Origin: Molossus alvarezi
Lineage: Eukaryota > Chordata > Mammalia > Chiroptera > Molossidae
Length of the DNA: 64,000 nt
NCBI GenBank assembly: GCA_037176705.1
Contig: CM073887.1
Coordinates: forward strand, 56,815,001 to 56,879,000
Direction of reading: 5' to 3'
The translations under genes and the position numbers were made by a program. Positions 59,011 to 64,000 of this stretch are shown here, piece by piece. Every line of letters starts with the position of its first letter. The stretch's first letter is position 1. A model generated the notes under the pieces. It was given only the letters and a program-made list of their open reading frames with translations. It did not search any database and was not told where the DNA came from.

Positions 59011-62000
59011 TTATATTCCACAAATCAGTGAGATCATATGATACTTGTCTTTCTCTGTTTGGCTTGTTTCACTTAGGATGATACTTTCCAGGTCCCTCCA
59101 TGTAGTCTCAAAGGATAAGAGATCTTTCTTTCTTACTGCTGCGTAGTACTCCATTGTGTATATGTACCACAGCTTTTTGATCCATTCGTCTACTGATGGG
59201 CACTTGGGCTGTTTCCAGATCTTAGCGATTGTAAATAGTGCTGCTACAAAGATGGGGGTACATATATTCTTTCTGATTGGTGTTTTATGCTTCGTAGGGT
59301 ATATTCCTAGAAGTGGGATCACTGGGTCAAATGGGAGATCAATTTTTAATTTTTGGAGCTGACACCATATTGTTTTCCATAGTGGCTGCACCAGTCTGAA
59401 TTCCCACCAACAGTGTATTAGAGTCCCCTTTTCTCCACACCCTCGCCAACACTTGTTGTTTGATGATTTGTTGATGGCGGCCATTCTGACAGGTGTGAGG
59501 TGATACCTCATTGTTGTTTTGATTTGCATCTCTCTGATGATTAGTGATGATGAACCTTTCTTCATACGTATCTTAGCCATTTGTATGTCCTGTTTAGAGA
59601 GGTGTCTATTTAGTTCCTCTGCCCATTTTTTAATTGGATTCTTTGTCTTCCTTTTGTGGAGTTGTATGAGCACTCTATATGTATTGGAAATTAACCCCGC
59701 ATCTGATATATCCTTGGCAATTATGCTCTCCCATACAGTGGGTAGCCTTTCCGTTTTGATGATTGTATCTTTTGCTGTGCAGAAGCTTTTGAGTTTGATG
59801 TAGTCCCATGTGTTCATTTTCTCCTTTGTTTCTATTGCCTTAGGTGATGTGTCAGTAAAAATTCTGCTGTGTATGATGTCTGAAATTTTGTTGCCCACAG
59901 TCTCCTCTAGGATTTTTATGGATTCATGAGTTACATTTAAGTCTTTTATCCATTTTGAGTTTATTTTGGTGTAGGGTGTAAGTTGATGGTCTAGTTTCAT
60001 TTTTCTGCAAGTAGTTGTACAATTTTCCCAGCACCATTTATTAAAGAGGCTGTCTTTACTCCACTGTATGCTCTTGCCACCTTTGTCAAATATTAATTGA
60101 GCAAATTGCCTTGGGTCCATTTCTGGGTTCTCTATTCTGTTCCACTGGACTATATACCTGTTCTTGTGCCAGTACCAGGCTGTTTTGATTATGCTGGCTT
60201 TGTAGTATAACCTGAAATCTGGTATTGTGATCCCTCCAACTTTGTTCTTCCTTTTCAAGATTTCTGTGGCTATTCGAGGCCTTTTTTGGTTCCATATGAA
60301 CTTTTGAAGTAATTGTTCTAATTCTGTGAATTATGCCGTTGGTATTTTGATGGGGATTGCGTTGAATCTATAGATTGCTTTGGGTAGTATGCACATTTTA
60401 ATGATGTTAATTCTCCCAATCCATGAACAGGGTATGTTCTTCCACTTTTTTACATCTTGCTCTATTTCTTTTTTCAAAGACCTGTAGTTTTCTGCGAATA
60501 GGTCCTTTATTTCTTTGGTTAAGTTTATTCCTAGGTATCTTAATTTTTTTGCCGCAATGGTAAATGGGATTGTTTGCTTAGTTTCTCTTTCTGTGAGTTC
60601 ATCATTGGTGTATAAGAATGCCATCGATTTCTTGACATTAATTTTGTATCCTGCTACTTTGCCAAATTCATTTATTAAGTCTAGTAAGCTTTTGGTGGAG
60701 TCTTTGGGGTTTTCTATGTACAGTATCATGTCATCTGCAAATAATGACAATTTCACTTCCTCCTTTCCAATTTGGATCCCTTTTACTTTTTCTTCCTGTC
60801 TGATTGCTGTGGCTAAGACTTGCAGTACTATGTTAAATAGGAGTGGTGAGAGTGGACATCCCTGTCTTGTTTCTGTTTTTAAGGGAAATGCTTTTCGTTT
60901 TTGCCCATTGAGTATGATGTTGGCTGTAGGTCTTTCATATATGGCTTTTATTATGTCTAGGTATGATCCCTCTATTCCCACACTGCTGAGCGTTTTTATC
61001 AGAAATGGATGCTGGATTTTGTCAAAGGCTTTTTCAGCATCTCTTGATATGATCATGTGGTTTTTATTCTTCAATTTATTTATGTGGTGTATCACATTTA
61101 TGGATTTGTGAATATTGTACCAGCCTTGCATCCCTGGGATGAATCCCACCTGGTCATGGTGGATAATTTTTCTGGTGTATTGCTGGATTCGATTTGCTAG
61201 TATTTTGTTCAGGATTTTGGCATCTATGTTCATCAGGGATATTGGCCTGTATTTTTTTTTCTTTGTTGTGTCTTTTTCTGGTTTTGGAATTAGAATTATG
61301 CTGGCTTCATAAAACGAGTTTGGAAGTCTTCCTTCTTCTTGAATTTTTTGAAATAGTTTTAGGAGAATGGGTATTAGTTCTTCTTTGAATGTTCGGTAAA
61401 ACTCCCCCGTGAAGCCATCCGAGCCTGGGCTTTTGTTTGCTGAAAGAGTCTTGATTACATCTTCAATTTCTTCTGTTGTTATTGGTCTGTTCAAGTTTTC
61501 AATCTCTATCTGATCCAGTTTTGGGAGACTATGTGTTTCTAGAAATTTGTCCATTTCGCTTAGATTTCGAATTTGTTGCCGTATAATTTTTCATAGTAGT
61601 TGTTAACGATCTTTTGTATTTCTGTGGTGTCAGTTGTTATCTCTGCTGTTTCATTTCTGATTTTATGTATTTGGGTTCTCTCTCTTAGTTTCTTGGTGAG
61701 TCTAGCTAAGGGTCCATCAATCTTGTTTATCTTTTCGAAAAACCAGCTCTTTGTTTTATTGATCCTCTGGATTGTTTTTTTGGTCTCTGTGTCGTTTATT
61801 TCTGCTCTGATCTTCACTATTTCCTTTCTTCTACTTGCTCTGGGGTTTTCTTTTTGTTTACTCTCTAGTTCTTTAAGTTGTGAGGTTAGGTAGTCTATTA
61901 GAGATTTTTCTTCTTTTTTGAGGGAGGCCTGTAGTGCTATGAACTTCCCTCTCAGAACTGCTTTTGCTGCATCCCATAGATTTTGTATTGTTGTGTCCTC

Positions 62001-62833
62001 ATTTCCACTGGTTTCCAGGAAGTTTTTGATTTCTTCCTTGATTTCCTCGGTTACCCATTTATTATTTAATAACATTCTATTGAGCTTCCATGTGTTAAAA
62101 TGTCTTTGTACGTTCTTCTTGCAATTGATTTCTAGTTTCATACGATTGTGGTCTGAGAAGATGCTTGTTATAATTTCAATCTTCTTGAACTTGTAGAGAC
62201 TTAGTTTGTGCCCTAACATGTGGTCTATCTTTGAAAATGTTCCATGTGCACTTGAGAAGAATGTGAATTCTGTAGTTTTGTGGTGTTGTTCTCTGCAGAT
62301 ATCTATTAAATCCATTTGGTCTAGTGATTCATTTAGACTCTCTTTTTCCTTGCTAATTTTTTTTCTAGAGGTTCTATCCAGTGATGTGAGCGGGATGTTG
62401 AAGTCCCCTGCTATGATTGTATTGCAATCGATTTCTCCTTTGAAGTCCTCCAATAGTTTTTTAATATATTTTGGTGCTCCTATATTGGGTGCATATATGT
62501 TTATCAAGGTTATATCTTCCTCTTGGATAGATCCTTTCAATATTATGCAGTGGCCTTCTTTGTCTCTAGTTATGGTCTTTAATCTGAAGTCTATTTTATC
62601 AGATATAAGTATTGCTACCCCAGCTTTTTTTTCTTTTCCATGTGCTGGAAAGATTTTTTCCATCCCTTCACTTTCAATCTATGTGAGTCTTTTGTTGTGA
62701 GGTGGGTCTCTTGTAAACAACATATAGATGAGTCTTGCTTTCTTATCCAATCAGCTACTCTGTGTCTTTTTATGGGAGCATTCAGTCCATTTACATTTAA
62801 GGTGGTTATTGATATGTACTTATTTATTGACAT
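59011..62833 (-). pseudogene. L1-M ORF2, full length with three lesions
   Basis: Starts [10 protein letters not shown] at 62833 and ends with '[10 protein letters not shown]' and the stop at 59011, giving the family length of about 1274 codons. Two single-step frameshifts (near 62650 and near 61558, where one A is lost in 'ttcgaaatctaagcg') and one nonsense codon (60331-60333, Tyr to stop) interrupt it. Endonuclease residues and the 'FADD' RT motif are intact in their pieces (62663-61560, 61554-60331, 60258-59011). It shows what the full C-terminus missing from L1-B looks like. Confidence 0.9.
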
Positions 62834-62878
62834 TTTTGTTTAGTGTGGTTCTATTTTTCTTCTCATTTCTCCTGGTAA

Positions 62879-63776
62879 TTACAGCAGTCCTTTTAACATT
62901 TCTTGCAGTGCTGGTTTGGTGCTAATGTATTCCGTTAGCCTTATTTTGTCTGGGAAGCTCTTTATTTGACCTTCTATTTTGAATGATAGCCTTTCTGGGT
63001 AGAGTAGTCTTGGATTCAGATCCTTGTTTTTCATGACCTTGATTACTTCATGCCATTCCCTTCGAGCCTGTAATGTTTCTTGTGAAAAGTCAGCTGAGAG
63101 CCTAATGGGGGTTCCTTTGTAGGTAACCTGTTGCTTATCTCTTGCTGCTTTTAGGATTCTCTGTTTGTCTTTAATTTTTGGCAGTTTGATTACTACGTGT
63201 CTTGGTGTGGGCCTGTTTGGGTTCTTCTTACTTGGGGCTCTCTGAGCTTCTTGAACTTGAATGCCTTCTTCCTTCACCAAATTAGGGAAGTTTTCTGTCA
63301 CTGTTTCTTTGAATATATTCTCAAGTCTTACTTTCTTCTTCTTCAAGGACTCCTATGATACGAATATTATTCCGTTTCCAGTTGTCTCACAATTCTCTTA
63401 AGCTCTCTTCCTGTTTTTTAATCTTTTTTTCCTTTTGGTTTTCTGATTGGTTGATTTCTTCTAGCCTGTCTTCTAATTCACTGATCCGGTCCTCAGCTTC
63501 CCCTACTCTGCTTTTTAGACCTTCCAGTGTGTTTTTCATTTCTGATATGTCTTTCTTCATTTCTTCCTGTTGGTTTTTCATTTCCAACTGGTTTATTTTC
63601 AACATTTCTATGTCTTTACTCATGGTGCTCATGTCCTTACACATGCTGTTGAGCTTCCGCCACATCATGGCTCTAAATTCTAGTTCTGTTAACTTGCTTA
63701 ACTGCACCTCATTTATTTCATCTTCTGTAGAGGTCTCTTGGTCTTTCATTTGGCTTTTGTTTCTGTTTCTCACCAT
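62879..63776 (-). pseudogene. L1-M ORF1, two lesions
   Basis: MVRNRNKSQM start at 63776 and the same domains as L1-B ORF1. A Trp codon becomes TGA just after 'SLREL' (near 63385), and about 5 bases are lost near 63330 ('agtaagacttgag'). The downstream part 63346-62879 stays open to the natural stop. Not functional as one protein. Confidence 0.88.
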
Positions 63777-64000
63777 TTTGGTTATCACAGTGGCCTTTGG
63801 AGTCTGCCAAGTTTTCCCAGTGGGTGTTGGTGTTTTGCTGTTTGTGGCTCCCTCTCCTGGGTTTGGATGCACCAGGGAGGACCCACTTTAATCCCGCCAA
63901 GTCCCCTGTTCTCCGGGAGTCTGTGTGGCTCCAGCGGGGAGTTTAGCAGGCTATAGGTTAGGAGGACCCATGCAGGGTGGCAAGGGAGGCAGTGGGAATA
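63777..64000 (-). promoter_or_regulatory. L1-M 5'UTR, monomer type, partial
   Basis: Reverse complement of the last promoter monomer of L1-B (compare 63888-64000 with 13988-14100: 'ctccgggagtctgtgtggct', 'gcaggctataggttaggagg'). The number of monomers cannot be seen because the window ends. Confidence 0.85.

Larger units (their letters stand above)
58811..64000 (-). mobile_element. L1-M: young, near-intact L1 (minus), runs off the window
   Basis: 3' tail and 3'UTR (58811-59010), a full-length ORF2 region (59011-62833), ORF1 (62879-63776) and the start of a monomer-type 5'UTR (63777-64000), which continues beyond the window. Protein text is very close to L1-B. It is inserted in the ORF2 N-terminus of L1-L. 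Lesions are few, so it is recent, but both ORFs are broken. Confidence 0.93.

Overview
This is vertebrate, almost certainly bat (Chiroptera, Yangochiroptera-like), nuclear DNA. It is a gene-poor stretch built mostly of LINE-1 (L1) retrotransposons nested inside one another. The host call rests on eight tRNA-derived SINEs. Each has a head on the minus strand ending in a GGCCAGGGC-type terminus, intact or degraded A/B boxes, a GA-rich middle and a 'cctcaccygagga' tail, as in the Ves SINE family of vesper and related bats. The family of bat is not resolved. No host protein-coding gene, tRNA, rRNA or CRISPR array is supported.

Layout. 1-6.25 kb: an old full-length L1 (+), itself hit by a 0.42-kb L1 fragment. 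6.26-11.84 kb: the only sizeable non-L1 stretch, with one short L1, two Ves SINEs, a degenerate tRNA SINE, a MIR-like remnant and unannotated intergenic DNA. 11.84-19.14 kb: a composite holding the most intact element of the window, a young L1 (+) with an intact ORF1 (300 aa), an ORF2 open for about 1164 L1-derived residues, and a promoter made of six GC-rich ~116-130-bp tandem monomers. It lies head-to-head with minus-strand L1 pieces on both sides. 19.14-20.34 kb: unidentified sequence. 20.34-36.69 kb: a nested stack of minus-strand L1s (D hosts C and E; E hosts F and five SINE copies), several with 5' inversions and one with an apparent 3' transduction. 36.69-46.15 kb: a full-length older L1 (+) whose 5'UTR holds a 19-bp minisatellite and is split by a 3.6-kb gammaretrovirus-like provirus. 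The provirus has a tRNA-Phe-type primer site, damaged gag, a mutated protease and a transmembrane env remnant; the rest of pol and nearly all of SU are missing. 46.15-58.81 kb: more nested or fused minus-strand L1s. 58.81 kb to the end: a second young L1 (-) whose ORF2 carries only two frameshifts and one stop, and whose 5'UTR has the same monomer type.

How it works together. The L1 ORF1p/ORF2p machinery explains nearly everything here: the L1 copies, the SINEs mobilised in trans, the target-site duplications (TSDs) and the inversions. The nesting gives a relative clock, with L1-D oldest, then C/E/G, then the provirus and the SINEs, then the monomer-promoter L1s. Within L1s the promoter region has been replaced: old copies share a conserved 5' module followed by a 19-bp-repeat type 5'UTR, while young copies keep that module but have a new monomeric promoter. 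I saw no wholly new molecular system. The most interesting signals are the two different tandem-repeat promoters, the cluster of inverted insertions, the template-switch mosaic, the minimal SINE and the internally deleted provirus.
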